Notes: generated from the letters alone by a model not told the origin. Counted from the stretch's first letter, positions 17,694 through 26,529 are shown. The stretch is 64,000 nucleotides of DNA from Desulfopila sp. IMCC35006 (GCF_005116645.1 NZ_SWCM01000005.1:62001-126000), one strand, 5' to 3'. A program made the numbers and translations.

Positions 17694-18814
17694 TGCGGCT
17701 AGTTTATTTCTCGCCTGTCCCATGGGAAAGTTTTGCACAGCGCCCCCATAAATTTGTGGAGTGGTGGTTACATGCCAGTCGTGGCGGAGAGGTTCTCTGG
17801 GTTGATCCCTACCCTACGCGCTTGCCGGAATTAGCAGATTTTAGGCGTATAAAGGTTGTGGAAGGAAGTACGACAAAGCTAGCAGTTAAGGTGAATACTC
17901 CAGCGTGGCTAACTGTTCTCCACCCGAATTCATTGCCGATTGAACCGTTGTCAGGCGCCGGTTGGATTAATGCTCAGCTCTGGAAAAATATCTTCCAGTC
18001 AATCAAAGCGTTTGTTGAGAAAGGGGGATGCAAGTTCGCGATTGGAAAACCATCCAAACTCGCGCTGCAAACACTGAGACGACATCCGCTCGTTCCTTCA
18101 CTTTATGATGCCATGGATGACTTTTCGGCGTTTTATCGTGGACTGTCTCGGATAGCAATGAGCCGAAGAGAACGTGAGGTATCTGAACGGGTTACACGGA
18201 TATCAGTATCGTCTACAATACTCGCCGAGCGGTTCGGCGCCTATCATTCAAAACTTGCTTTGGCACTTAACGCCTGCGCGATTGAAACCTTGCCGCCTCC
18301 CAAAGCGATTACTAAAAACTCGGGAAAGCTTGTGCTTGGCTATGTTGGCACAATAGGCCATTGGTTTGATTGGCCTTTGGTGTTTGATTTAGCAAAAGCG
18401 AATCCATCCATGTGCATCCGTCTGATTGGTCCCACCTATTCTTCACCTCCTGAACCTTTACCACGCAACATTGAGTTGTTGCCAGCTTGTGACCATGCGA
18501 AGGCGATGAACTATATGCAGGAATTTTCGGTTGGATTAATTCCCTTTAAACGTACCGATCTTACAGCATCAGTTGACCCAATCAAATACTACGAATATCG
18601 GGCTTTGGGTTTGCCAGTCATCTCCACGAGTTTTGGAGAGATGGCTCTGAGGGGTCGACAAACGGGAGTTTTTCTTACAAACAAATATTCTGATCTGGCC
18701 AAGCTAGTCGAAAAAGCGATTGCATTTGAATGTGAAGTTGATGAAATACAAGAATTCCGCACTTTGAATTCCTGGGAGGCACGTTTTAACGCTAGCGGTA
18801 TCCTACCTTGTTAA
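17693..18814 (+). CDS. GT4-type glycosyltransferase
   Basis: 373 residues. It starts 'MRLVYFSPVPW' with 'QRPHKFVEWWL', continues with 'LYDAMDDFSAFYRG', 'LGYVGTIGHWFDWPLV' and 'IKYYEYRALGLPVIST'. This is the same family as residues about 240-600 of the first gene in the window, where the equivalent blocks are RPQQLVLAL, YDCMDHHEGF, GYYGAIAEWFDLKL and KAYEYLSAGKPIVS. It is probably a retaining GT-B enzyme adding a sugar in the cytoplasm. The ATG overlaps the wecB stop. Its 3' end is followed by a 95-bp gap, the largest within this cluster. Confidence 0.78.
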   Translation: MRLVYFSPVPWESFAQRPHKFVEWWLHASRGGEVLWVDPYPTRLPELADFRRIKVVEGSTTKLAVKVNTPAWLTVLHPNSLPIEPLSGAGWINAQLWKNIFQSIKAFVEKGGCKFAIGKPSKLALQTLRRHPLVPSLYDAMDDFSAFYRGLSRIAMSRREREVSERVTRISVSSTILAERFGAYHSKLALALNACAIETLPPPKAITKNSGKLVLGYVGTIGHWFDWPLVFDLAKANPSMCIRLIGPTYSSPPEPLPRNIELLPACDHAKAMNYMQEFSVGLIPFKRTDLTASVDPIKYYEYRALGLPVISTSFGEMALRGRQTGVFLTNKYSDLAKLVEKAIAFECEVDEIQEFRTLNSWEARFNASGILPC

Positions 18815-18862
18815 CGATTTAGTCATCGGAAATTACAACGCCGATAAGATACTATTGTTCGG

Positions 18863-18890
18863 TTGACGAAATAAGCAGATATTTTAAAAA
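18863..18890 (+). promoter_or_regulatory. Candidate sigma70-type promoter inside glycan cluster
   Basis: In the only sizeable gap of the cluster, TTGACG (18863-18868) is followed after 16 bases by TAAAAA (18885-18890), 20 bp before the next ATG. The -10 is poor and the region is AT-rich, so chance is likely enough that this is only a suggestion of an internal promoter for the last two genes. Confidence 0.25.
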
Positions 18891-18909
18891 ACCTGGTAGA
18901 AAAACAAAT

Positions 18910-19803
18910 ATGAGTACAATCGTCTCAACAATCATCGTCAATTATAACGCGGGTGCGCTGTTGCGTCGATGCATTGATTCATTACTTAATTGTCCACTAG
19001 AAATCAAAATTATTGTAATTGATAACGCATCGACGGATGGCAGTTTAGATACGTTGCGGGGATTACCAAATGTACAGATAATTAAAAATCTAACCAACGT
19101 AGGTTTCTCTACTGCTTGTAATATTGGTTTACGTGTTGCTTCTGGATCATTTCTGCTGTTCCTTAATCCAGATTGTTCCTTCCAACCAGGGGCCCTTGCT
19201 GAATTGCTGTCTACAATGAGTTTGGATGATCGCGTTGGTATGGTGACAGGGGTTCTGACTAATTCAGACGGATCCGAACAACCTGGCGGGCGCAGAGCAA
19301 TACCCACCCCTTGGCGATCATTTGTGCGGGCATTTGGACTGGCCCGTTTTTCTCATCGTTGGCCTCGCTTGTTCTATGATTTTCACATGCACAAGCAACC
19401 TTTACCACATCAGCCTATTGAGGTCGAAGCCACTTCAGGTGCCTGCATGTTGATTAGACGTGAGGCGATGCAAGATGTCGGTGATTGGGACGAAGGGTAT
19501 TTTTTGCATTGCGAAGATCTTGACCTATGTATGCGCTTTCGCCTAAAAGGTTGGAAAATTCTCTTCGCCCCAACTGTTAATGTTATTCATGATAAAGGCA
19601 CTTGCAGTCGAGCCCGTCCAATATTTGTCGAGTGGCATAAGCACAAAGGCATGATAAGATTTTACCGAAAATTTTTTCGACATCAATACCCTGGAGTGTT
19701 GTGGCCACTTGTTGTGTTTGGTGTGTGGTTTCGTTTTGTGACTGTGGCAGGATATTACGGCATTCGTCGAATGGCTGGAGCTGTCGGAGAAAAGTGTGTT
19801 TAG
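18910..19803 (+). CDS. GT2 glycosyltransferase, rhamnosyltransferase-like
   Basis: 297 residues. N-terminal 'STIIVNYNAGALLRRCIDSL', 'VIDNASTDGSLDTL', 'NVGFSTACNIGL' and 'LLFLNPDC' are the GT-A hallmarks of WbbL-like transferases. 'DWDEGYFLHCEDLDLCMR' carries the acceptor/base region with 'EDLD'. A hydrophobic stretch near the C-terminus (VLWPLVVFGVWFRF) suggests peripheral membrane contact. It likely transfers a deoxyhexose to the growing lipid-linked oligosaccharide. It resembles the GT2 at 24920-25837 in the convergent cluster. It overlaps the next gene by 8 bp. Confidence 0.85.
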   Translation: MSTIVSTIIVNYNAGALLRRCIDSLLNCPLEIKIIVIDNASTDGSLDTLRGLPNVQIIKNLTNVGFSTACNIGLRVASGSFLLFLNPDCSFQPGALAELLSTMSLDDRVGMVTGVLTNSDGSEQPGGRRAIPTPWRSFVRAFGLARFSHRWPRLFYDFHMHKQPLPHQPIEVEATSGACMLIRREAMQDVGDWDEGYFLHCEDLDLCMRFRLKGWKILFAPTVNVIHDKGTCSRARPIFVEWHKHKGMIRFYRKFFRHQYPGVLWPLVVFGVWFRFVTVAGYYGIRRMAGAVGEKCV

Positions 19804-20662
19804 CAAAAAAATTGGCTTGTTTGGGGCAACCAGTCTGGTTGGTGAAAGATTGATTTCACTATTGCATGATTGTGGTGAACAGATTCACGCTTTTTCGCGA
19901 AAGGCACAGAAACCAGGGAGTGATGGGCTGGCCTGGCACCAGTTATCAGCTATAGATTACAGGAACAATGATATAATAGAAGATTGGCTGTGTGCCGCAC
20001 CAATTTGGGTTTTACCGGACCATTTCATCCTACTTGAATCCTACGGGGTGCGTCGTATTGTAGTCCTCTCTTCCACTAGTCGTTTTACCAAGACAACGTC
20101 CTCGGATCAAACAGATATAGCTACTGCTGCTCGTTTGTCAGAGGGTGAACAAAGGCTTAAAACCTGGGCGGCTAGCAAAGGGATTAAGTGGATTATTCTT
20201 CGACCTACCTTGATATATGGGCATGGTCGGGACAAGAATATTGCTGAGATAGCTCGTTTTATTCGTCGGTTTGGATTTTTCCCATTGCTGGGCAAAGCGA
20301 ACGGCTTACGCCAGCCTATTCATGTCGAGGATGTGGCAAAAGCGTGTGTCGCAGCTTTGAAATCCCCTGCGGCAGTAAATCGTTCATACAATATTTCTGG
20401 TGAAGAAACCCTGCCCTATCATGAAATGGTCAGCCGAGTGTTTGCCGCTTCACATCGTTCACCACGAATGTTACGGATACCTTTGGCAGTATTCAGCTTT
20501 GGGGTGAGTTGTATGCGCTTGCTGCCAAGATATAAACATTGGTCCGTTGCCATGGCGGAGAGAATGAACAACGATTTGGTTTTCGATCATTCAGATGCGG
20601 TACGGGATTTTAGTTTTTCGCCTCGTCCATTTCAACTCTCAGCGGAGGATTTACCGCGCTGA
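19796..20662 (+). CDS. NAD(P)-binding SDR-type sugar epimerase/reductase, degenerate active site
   Basis: 288 residues from GTG 19796, overlapping the previous gene. The nucleotide loop is 'GLFGATSLVGERLI' and the substrate half has 'LRPTLIYGHGRDKNI' and 'QPIHVEDVAKACVAAL', typical of extended SDRs. The usual Y-x3-K is not found: the region after the 'VVLSSTSRF' strand reads TKTTSSDQTD... with no tyrosine four residues before a lysine. It may therefore be a non-epimerising SDR or a binding protein, or use another base. It ends the + strand cluster, 46 bp from the convergent initiating transferase; no clear terminator hairpin is seen between them. Confidence 0.7.
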   Translation: MFSKKIGLFGATSLVGERLISLLHDCGEQIHAFSRKAQKPGSDGLAWHQLSAIDYRNNDIIEDWLCAAPIWVLPDHFILLESYGVRRIVVLSSTSRFTKTTSSDQTDIATAARLSEGEQRLKTWAASKGIKWIILRPTLIYGHGRDKNIAEIARFIRRFGFFPLLGKANGLRQPIHVEDVAKACVAALKSPAAVNRSYNISGEETLPYHEMVSRVFAASHRSPRMLRIPLAVFSFGVSCMRLLPRYKHWSVAMAERMNNDLVFDHSDAVRDFSFSPRPFQLSAEDLPR

Positions 20663-20708
20663 GCTGGTACAGATGAGATCTAGTCTTCAACATTCAACAC
20701 TCGATAAT

Positions 20709-21668
20709 TTAAGATACTTTTTTCCTAACCCAACAGGTAAAACCCATAAATATTACACTACAAAGAGCCAAAACCACCAACTGATTCCAAAGCCCCCTAT
20801 TCCATGCCCATAGCATGGTTATTCCAACAACCAACTGAACGAAACCATAACCACAGGATACAAGCCAGTGGGGCAAGGCACAGTCATTGGCCAAGACTTG
20901 ATAGAGGTGACATCTGTGTGCTTGGGTCAATTTTTCTCCATCTCTCCAGCGTACAAAGAGCGTCGATAATGCATCGGCGTAAAATGGAAACATAAAGGCA
21001 AGAAAACAAAGAAAACTTCCCAGATCGTTCGACAGGGTAAAAGTGATTCCAGCAAAAACAAATCCCAGCAGGATGCTTCCCACATCCCCCATAAAAACTC
21101 TGGCTTTGGGAAGATTGAAAGGGAGAAAACCAGCACAGGCGGCTGACATTGCCAGCGATAAGAAAAACAGTGTGCTGTCAGCATCTACTATTCTGATAAA
21201 CGCGGCAGCAAGACCAAAACCGACCACACCGGTAATACCGGCAATTCCGTTGATACCATCCATGAAATTGTAGAAGTTGGCTGTGCCGACAATGAAAAGC
21301 AGCCAAAAAGGGATAAAGATCAGGTCTAGATAAGAGAATTCGTTAACCCCGGCACCGAGGACCATAATAGCAGCAGCTCCAAGCTGAAAAAGAAGTCTTG
21401 CCCTTGGGCTTAAATCCAAACGATCATCAAAAAAACTCACCAGGGCGAGGAAAGTGGCTGGCAGCCAGAGGCTCTCAGAGGCATGTGTAAGAAAAACAGA
21501 AACCACAAAAAATGCGAGCAGCAGCCCTACCCCACCTCCACGGGGAGTTGGGCTGGTGTGGGAACTTCTGCTGTTGGGAAAATCTACAAGTCCTAAAGAG
21601 AATGCATATCTGGACATAAACCAGGCTCCTGCCCCTCCCAAGAACAACCCAATAAATATATACATCAT
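20709..21668 (-). CDS. Polyprenyl-phosphate sugar-1-phosphate transferase (WecA/WbpL-like)
   Basis: 319 residues from ATG 21668 (tandem ATG at 21665), 4 bp after the upstream stop; a longer reading to 21776 would run into the previous gene. About ten membrane helices. Diagnostic motifs are 'DFPNSRSSHTSPTPRGGG' after helix 1, 'SFFDDRLDLSPRARLLFQ', 'NFYNFMDGINGIAG' (metal/UDP site) and 'VFMGDVGSILLGF', plus the HIH-like loop region around 'QAHRCHLYQ'. These define the MraY/WecA superfamily. It attaches HexNAc-1-phosphate to undecaprenyl phosphate to start an O-unit. Partnered with the WbpV-like SDR and WbpM-like dehydratase it most resembles WbpL, specific for FucNAc or QuiNAc; that specificity is inferred. 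Confidence 0.88.
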   Translation of the reverse strand: MMYIFIGLFLGGAGAWFMSRYAFSLGLVDFPNSRSSHTSPTPRGGGVGLLLAFFVVSVFLTHASESLWLPATFLALVSFFDDRLDLSPRARLLFQLGAAAIMVLGAGVNEFSYLDLIFIPFWLLFIVGTANFYNFMDGINGIAGITGVVGFGLAAAFIRIVDADSTLFFLSLAMSAACAGFLPFNLPKARVFMGDVGSILLGFVFAGITFTLSNDLGSFLCFLAFMFPFYADALSTLFVRWRDGEKLTQAHRCHLYQVLANDCALPHWLVSCGYGFVQLVVGITMLWAWNRGLWNQLVVLALCSVIFMGFTCWVRKKVS

Positions 21669-21672
21669 CGGC

Positions 21673-22629
21673 TCAACCACGTGCCAGATACCAGTCGACA
21701 GTCTCTTGAATACCCTGGTCCAAAGTATAGGGTGGCTGCCAGTCCAGAACTTCCCGTATCTTAGAGGTATCGACACAAAGAGAACCTGTTAATCGTTCGA
21801 TTTCAGCTCTTTTACCCGTCAATGAGAATATTGCCTTGAGTAGATTTAGAGAAATCGGCAAAAGGATTGCCTTGCGCCCCATGGCAGAGGCGAGTTTCCG
21901 GAATAATTCTGGTGTAGAGACATCCTCACCGTCACTGACCAAAAAGGTTTCACCTGCAGCTTTTGGGTGCTCTAGACACGAGGTAATGGCGTTTACGAGG
22001 TTACCTATATAGACCATGCTGCGACTATTATGGACACTTCCCAGCGGCACAGGAAAATGGTTTTGAGTCAGCTGGAGGAGCTTGAAGAAATTGGCTTTAA
22101 CCCCTGGCCCGTAGACCAGTGGTGGACGAATAATCACCACCTCCATTCCGGTCTCGGTCATCAACTCCCGCAACTCATTTTCTGCTTCGTGCTTGGAAAT
22201 ACCATAAGGGTCAACAGGTGAAGGTAGATCATCAGCGGTAAAAGACTGCCCGGGCACTGTGCTCTCCCCATTTACCTTGACCGAACTGACAAAGACAAAC
22301 CGCTTGACACCTGCTTCGGCGGCTTGCCGGGCTAAATTCAGCGTACCCTGTACATTCACATGACGAAATTCAACCAGGGGGGCAGTAGATGTGCCTTGCA
22401 TTTTATCGGTGAGCGCTGCGGCATGAACCACTGCACGACATCCGTTCAACGCCTCATGCCAGTCGGCGGTTGCTGTAAGCCCTTCAACAAGAACAGGTTC
22501 AATGCCTCGCGTCGAAAATTGCAAATCAGTACGCAGGGCTGCACGAACGGAAAAACGACTGTCAGAAGCGGTTTTTGCCAGGAATGTTCCGCCAATAAAG
22601 CCGGTAGCCCCGGTAACCAGAACCTTCAT
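21673..22629 (-). CDS. SDR-family UDP-sugar 4-reductase/epimerase (WbpV-like)
   Basis: 318 residues from ATG 22629, which overlaps the upstream GT4 stop (ATGA). The NAD loop is 'VLVTGATGFIGGTFL', followed by 'VVHAAALTDKM', the catalytic serine strand 'FVFVSSVKVNGE' and the Y-x3-K in 'DPYGISKHEAE'. 'IRPPLVYGPGVKANF' is the substrate-binding region. By context (WbpM-like dehydratase upstream, WecA/WbpL-like transferase downstream) it is probably the 4-ketoreductase that makes UDP-QuiNAc or UDP-FucNAc. A plain 4-epimerase function remains possible, since the sequence alone does not separate the two. Confidence 0.75.
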   Translation of the reverse strand: MKVLVTGATGFIGGTFLAKTASDSRFSVRAALRTDLQFSTRGIEPVLVEGLTATADWHEALNGCRAVVHAAALTDKMQGTSTAPLVEFRHVNVQGTLNLARQAAEAGVKRFVFVSSVKVNGESTVPGQSFTADDLPSPVDPYGISKHEAENELRELMTETGMEVVIIRPPLVYGPGVKANFFKLLQLTQNHFPVPLGSVHNSRSMVYIGNLVNAITSCLEHPKAAGETFLVSDGEDVSTPELFRKLASAMGRKAILLPISLNLLKAIFSLTGKRAEIERLTGSLCVDTSKIREVLDWQPPYTLDQGIQETVDWYLARG

Positions 22630-23807
22630 GAACCAGTTCCTGTCAGGCTGTGATAAATTTCCATATGAGCCGATATAACCTTTTCGATTGCAAATTTTCT
22701 CTCTGCCAACCTCCTGCCTGCCAGTCCCATCCTTTTGCACAACTCCGTATCTTCCAGTAGATGCTGGATGGCATCTGCCAAGGCAACGGCATCCCGTGGC
22801 GGAACCAGTATTCCAGTTTCATCCTGCACAACTGCATCACGACAACCTGGCACATCCGTTGTAACTACTGCGCGCCCCGAGGCTGCCGCCTCAATCAGTA
22901 CCTTGGGCAAGCCCTCCCTATACGAAGGCAACACCACAAGAAAGGCTTGAGCGAATAGACCTATAACGTCAAGTCTATACCCCAGGACTTCGATTGTCTC
23001 TTCACTGCGCCAGGCCAGGAGGTCTTCTTTCTTGACACTGGCAGGATTGTCGGGATCCGGCTCACCTACCAGCCAGAACCTTGCATTAACTCCACGCTGC
23101 TTCAGTAATCGCGCCGCACTAACGAACTCATACACCCCTTTATCACGCAGCAGGCGAGCAGCCATAATCACTACGGGGACACCTTGCGGGAATTGCATGG
23201 GCGTATATGCGGACAAATCAACTCCCGAACCCGGAATCATTGCCACCTTTTCCAACGCCAGGCCTGCCGCCTGCATTAAGGCTTCGCGATCATCGGGATT
23301 TTGACAAATCACTTTCAAATTGCGCTGGCCGAGTGCCAAACGATACAGACCCGCCACCAAAGAGCGAACAACTGTCGCCTTCCAGCCCTTGGCCATAAAT
23401 ATATACCCAAGGCCTGAAATTGCCGCCACCACCGCAGGAACGCCCGCCAGACGAGCGGCAATACCACCGAAAAGCACCGGTTTTATTGTAACCAGATGGA
23501 CAATATGAGGCTGAACCTTACGGAAAACCTGCAAAATTTCCCAGAAGGTTTTTACCTCGCCTACAAGGCCGGTGCTGCTTCTTTTAAGCGACAACGGATG
23601 AACGATCAAACCGTTAGCATGCAGTACATCCAATTTATTGGTAATACCTGTTGCTATATGGACTTCATAACCCTGCCTCAGTGCCTCTAGAGCGATTGGC
23701 AGCCGGTGGGACAAAAAGAACCAGTCTACATTGATGAGAAACAGAAGTTTCTTTTTCAAGATTTCTGAGCCTTCGTTTTTTTCGGAAACATCAGTGGTGC
23801 CTCGCAA
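22626..23807 (-). CDS. GT4 glycosyltransferase (PglA/CapM-like)
   Basis: 393 residues if TTG 23807 is used; an in-frame TTG at 23759, preceded by GAAGG, would give 377 residues starting at 'LKKKLLFLINVDWFF' and is as likely. N-terminal 'FFLSHRLPIALEALRQGYEVH', the acceptor-domain 'ITIKPVLFGGIAARLAGV'-type block (seen as 'VTIKPVLFGG'), donor-domain 'MAARLLRDKGVYEFV' and 'PSYREGLPKVLIEAAASGR' (E-x7-E motif) identify a retaining GT-B family 4 enzyme. It probably adds the second sugar to lipid-linked QuiNAc/FucNAc. It overlaps genes on both sides. Confidence 0.85.
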   Translation of the reverse strand: MRGTTDVSEKNEGSEILKKKLLFLINVDWFFLSHRLPIALEALRQGYEVHIATGITNKLDVLHANGLIVHPLSLKRSSTGLVGEVKTFWEILQVFRKVQPHIVHLVTIKPVLFGGIAARLAGVPAVVAAISGLGYIFMAKGWKATVVRSLVAGLYRLALGQRNLKVICQNPDDREALMQAAGLALEKVAMIPGSGVDLSAYTPMQFPQGVPVVIMAARLLRDKGVYEFVSAARLLKQRGVNARFWLVGEPDPDNPASVKKEDLLAWRSEETIEVLGYRLDVIGLFAQAFLVVLPSYREGLPKVLIEAAASGRAVVTTDVPGCRDAVVQDETGILVPPRDAVALADAIQHLLEDTELCKRMGLAGRRLAERKFAIEKVISAHMEIYHSLTGTGS

Positions 23808-24918
23808 CTACTGTACGAAGCAACCCGGCAACAACGGGACCGGTTTGCTGCAAACAATACGTTTCTTCCACTCGTCGCCGACCTGACGCTCCCATCCTGG
23901 CACACAATAAACGATCACCTAACAGCCGCTGCAATGCATTCACCCAGTCATCGGTATTGTTTGCGATAAAACCATTTTCTCCAGACTTGACGATTTCAGG
24001 ATTACCCCCTACACCGCTTGCCACCACCGGCAGACCGCAGGCCATATACTGAATCAACTTATAGCCGCATTTCCCGCGCTCCCACGGGGAATCAAGTAAC
24101 GGCATGATACCAACAGCACATCCTCGTATATTCTCAGTTTCCGTGGCTTCAGACCAGGTCATAGCCTCTACTGGGACACCAGGTAGTCCGATTTTTGAGC
24201 CACCAATGATGCGCAAGACAAAAGGGTTTTGTTCGGCCACAGCCTGGAGAGCCTCTCCGATCAGATGCAGATAGTGGACAGTAGAGGGAGAGCCTATCCA
24301 GACGATGCGCGGCAGCGTATCCGGAGCACCGTCAACCGTTTGTGTTTTCGCCGGCACGGGATAGCGCGCTAGATCTATTACCGTGGGCACCACCTCCACC
24401 CATGTTGCACCGGCATCCATTGCCCGTTTGGCAAGATACCTGTTTCCACCAATTACCAACGCTGATCCAGCCATCAAGCCATCTAGTCGTCGACGATAAA
24501 TACGTCTCACCCACGACGAAGCATGTCGGTCGTAGTTATGAAAAATGGCATCGTCATAGTCCAACACATAGGGTACCCCTCGCAACAAAGCTCGTTCCGT
24601 CCACAGAGGCCACCACGGTAAAGCTTCCTTTTCAATCCATACTATATCAAATTTTCGGCATTGAAGTAAATTTTTGCATCGATCTGCATACGCTCGAGAC
24701 AGGGCTGCGATCCCATAGAAACCGCGCTGATAACGCAGTCGTAAAAGCTCATCGGAAAGCAGAGGTTGCACAGTAATTTCAAAACCCTCTTTCTCTAGAA
24801 AAGGCAGATACTGCCAGGTACGCATACGCGAGGAAGCCCCCAAACGTGCGTATTTAGTCAAGGCCAGGATTCGAATGGAATTAGAATGTCGTAGCTGTCT
24901 GGCATCAAAATAAACCAT
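23791..24918 (-). CDS. GT4-type glycosyltransferase
   Basis: 375 residues from ATG 24918, preceded by GGAAGGGG at five bases; TTG 24933 upstream is less likely. The start region reads 'ILALTKYARLGASSRMRTWQ', then 'DYDDAIFHNYDRHAS', 'RIVWIGSPSTVHYLHL', 'CGYKLIQYMACGLPVVASGVG'. These are GT-B features with the donor-site lysine/glutamine rather than the usual E-x7-E, a variant seen in capsule-cluster GT4s. It is probably cytoplasmic and acts on the O-unit. The stop overlaps the next gene by up to 17 bp, and its ATG lies 1 bp after the GT2 stop. Confidence 0.78.
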   Translation of the reverse strand: MVYFDARQLRHSNSIRILALTKYARLGASSRMRTWQYLPFLEKEGFEITVQPLLSDELLRLRYQRGFYGIAALSRAYADRCKNLLQCRKFDIVWIEKEALPWWPLWTERALLRGVPYVLDYDDAIFHNYDRHASSWVRRIYRRRLDGLMAGSALVIGGNRYLAKRAMDAGATWVEVVPTVIDLARYPVPAKTQTVDGAPDTLPRIVWIGSPSTVHYLHLIGEALQAVAEQNPFVLRIIGGSKIGLPGVPVEAMTWSEATETENIRGCAVGIMPLLDSPWERGKCGYKLIQYMACGLPVVASGVGGNPEIVKSGENGFIANNTDDWVNALQRLLGDRLLCARMGASGRRRVEETYCLQQTGPVVAGLLRTVVARHH

Positions 24919-24919
24919 C

Positions 24920-25837
24920 TCATCCCCTTCCAAACAGCCACTTCGGCAGCCAACACCACAACCATGTATAGGCTACCCAGATCTCCTTCAGGTTTGTAAC
25001 GGAACGCCGTAGCACAGCGAGCAAGGAGCGCGACACGGGTTCAACCAGCAGCGTTGTGAGGAAAACGCACACCGCTCCAAACCGGGAAAAGTGTTTGCAG
25101 GCATATAATAAGCGGCTGCGCAACGAATAAAACAAACGCCGCGCTTTCACCTGTTTGGAGGTACCGCCACCGACATGGAAGGCCTGCGCTTCAGCCAGAA
25201 AAACGCTACGCCAGCCAGCATTGTAGGCACGATACGAAAAATCCAGGTCTTCCAGATAAACGAAAAATCGCTCATCGAATCCATCCAGCGCTACAAATAA
25301 TTCACGTCGAACCATAAAAAATGCCCCGATTACATGATCAACCCGCCGTGTTTGCTGATGATCCCATTCGGTCATGAAATGCCCCAACCCTTTAATAAAA
25401 CGAGTCAGTCCCATCGCATGCGCAACAAAACCCATGGCAGTAGGAAAACGCGAGCAACTGCGCGATACCAGGCCGGCTTCATCCAGTAACTGCACGCCAC
25501 AAATACCGACCTGGCTATGGGCCGGCTCCTGCATATAGGCGAGCACCCTTGCCAAGGTATCATCATAGAGCGCCGCGTCGGGATTCAGGAACAGGAGATA
25601 TCTTCCTTGAGCATGGCTGGCGCCAAAATTGCAAGCCCTGCCAAAACCCAGATTCGTACCCGCACGAATCAGGGTGACATTAGGTAGATCTTCAATGCTG
25701 GTATCAGAACCATCCTCTGAGCCATTGTCAACCACGACGATCTGTTGAACGAGTCCGGTGCTATACCGAAGAATGGAATCAATGCAGGTGCGGAGTTGAT
25801 TCCCGGCGTTCCAGTTAACGACAATGACAGTTAGCAC
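24920..25837 (-). CDS. GT2 glycosyltransferase, rhamnosyltransferase-like
   Basis: 305 residues from GTG 25837. It has 'LTVIVVNWNAGNQLRTCIDS', 'VVVDNGSEDGSDTSI', 'NLGFGRACNFGA', 'LLFLNPDAALYDD' and 'LDGFDERFFVYLEDLDFSYR' (DxD-like and ED-containing acceptor motifs). A hydrophobic C-terminal region follows (VCVFLTTLLVEPVSRSLLAVL). This is the WbbL/RfbN-like inverting family, usually adding rhamnose or a similar deoxysugar to a lipid-linked oligosaccharide. It resembles the GT2 at 18910 in the facing cluster. An 18-bp gap separates it from the methyltransferase upstream. Confidence 0.86.
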   Translation of the reverse strand: MLTVIVVNWNAGNQLRTCIDSILRYSTGLVQQIVVVDNGSEDGSDTSIEDLPNVTLIRAGTNLGFGRACNFGASHAQGRYLLFLNPDAALYDDTLARVLAYMQEPAHSQVGICGVQLLDEAGLVSRSCSRFPTAMGFVAHAMGLTRFIKGLGHFMTEWDHQQTRRVDHVIGAFFMVRRELFVALDGFDERFFVYLEDLDFSYRAYNAGWRSVFLAEAQAFHVGGGTSKQVKARRLFYSLRSRLLYACKHFSRFGAVCVFLTTLLVEPVSRSLLAVLRRSVTNLKEIWVAYTWLWCWLPKWLFGRG

Positions 25838-25855
25838 AAGAGCACCATTTCGCGG

Positions 25856-26515
25856 TCAATTTTTGCCACGCAACATGGCGCGAAAAATATACTGACTGGC
25901 AAGAAACTCGGAAAAGAGGCCAAGGGTAATAAGATTAAATTTTCCAGAATTTAAAGAGATATCAAGACTTGTCCGTTTTGTTGCCTCAATCGTTAATCCC
26001 GCACTATGCAACAGCTTCACGGCAGAACTTCTGGTAAAGAAGCGAAGGTGTGTTTTATCAATTATGCCGCGTTCGGTATAATCGAATTTACCAAACAAAA
26101 GAGGTCCAACCAGGGAAAAGTGCCGCGCATTCGGCAAAGAGATTATTACCCTGCCACCGACGCTGAGATGTTTCTCCGTCAGTCGTGTGAGCAAAGACCA
26201 CGGATCGACCAGATGCTCTAAAACATCCAGCAAGAGAATAAGATCGAATGTACCAATGGTATCTGGCAGTGTCTGTTTCTCAACATCCATACAATAGACG
26301 AGATCAATGTTGTTGCGAGCCTCATCAGCCGCCTCTGGAAACAATTCAATGCCAACGGTCTCGGTACAGAGCTTTTTTTTCTTCAGCATTGCCAGCGTCT
26401 TCCCCGAACCACAGCCAATTTCCAGAACCCTCTGCGAAAAATTCGGGATAAGCTCAAGAATATCGGTCCGCGTACTGGAAAAATAGTCCGCCTTTTTATC
26501 GTGATAGTGTTTCAT
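25856..26515 (-). CDS. Class I SAM-dependent methyltransferase
   Basis: 219 residues. Motif I is 'RVLEIGCGSGKTLAML', the adenosine-binding acid lies in 'TVGIELFPEAA', motif II is 'FDLILLLDVLEHLVDP', and 'LSVGGRVIISLPNARH' is motif III. This is a Methyltransf_23/UbiG-like fold, commonly found in polysaccharide clusters, where such enzymes methylate sugars or the terminal residue of a chain. It is cytoplasmic. It lies 14 bp downstream of the flippase gene. The methyl acceptor is not known. Confidence 0.83.
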   Translation of the reverse strand: MKHYHDKKADYFSSTRTDILELIPNFSQRVLEIGCGSGKTLAMLKKKKLCTETVGIELFPEAADEARNNIDLVYCMDVEKQTLPDTIGTFDLILLLDVLEHLVDPWSLLTRLTEKHLSVGGRVIISLPNARHFSLVGPLLFGKFDYTERGIIDKTHLRFFTRSSAVKLLHSAGLTIEATKRTSLDISLNSGKFNLITLGLFSEFLASQYIFRAMLRGKN

Positions 26516-26529
26516 TTACGCAACAATTA

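Noticed and set aside
20662-20709. Intrinsic terminator between the convergent glycan clusters
   Set aside because: A T-run is present at about 20716-20722 but no credible stem precedes it on either strand.
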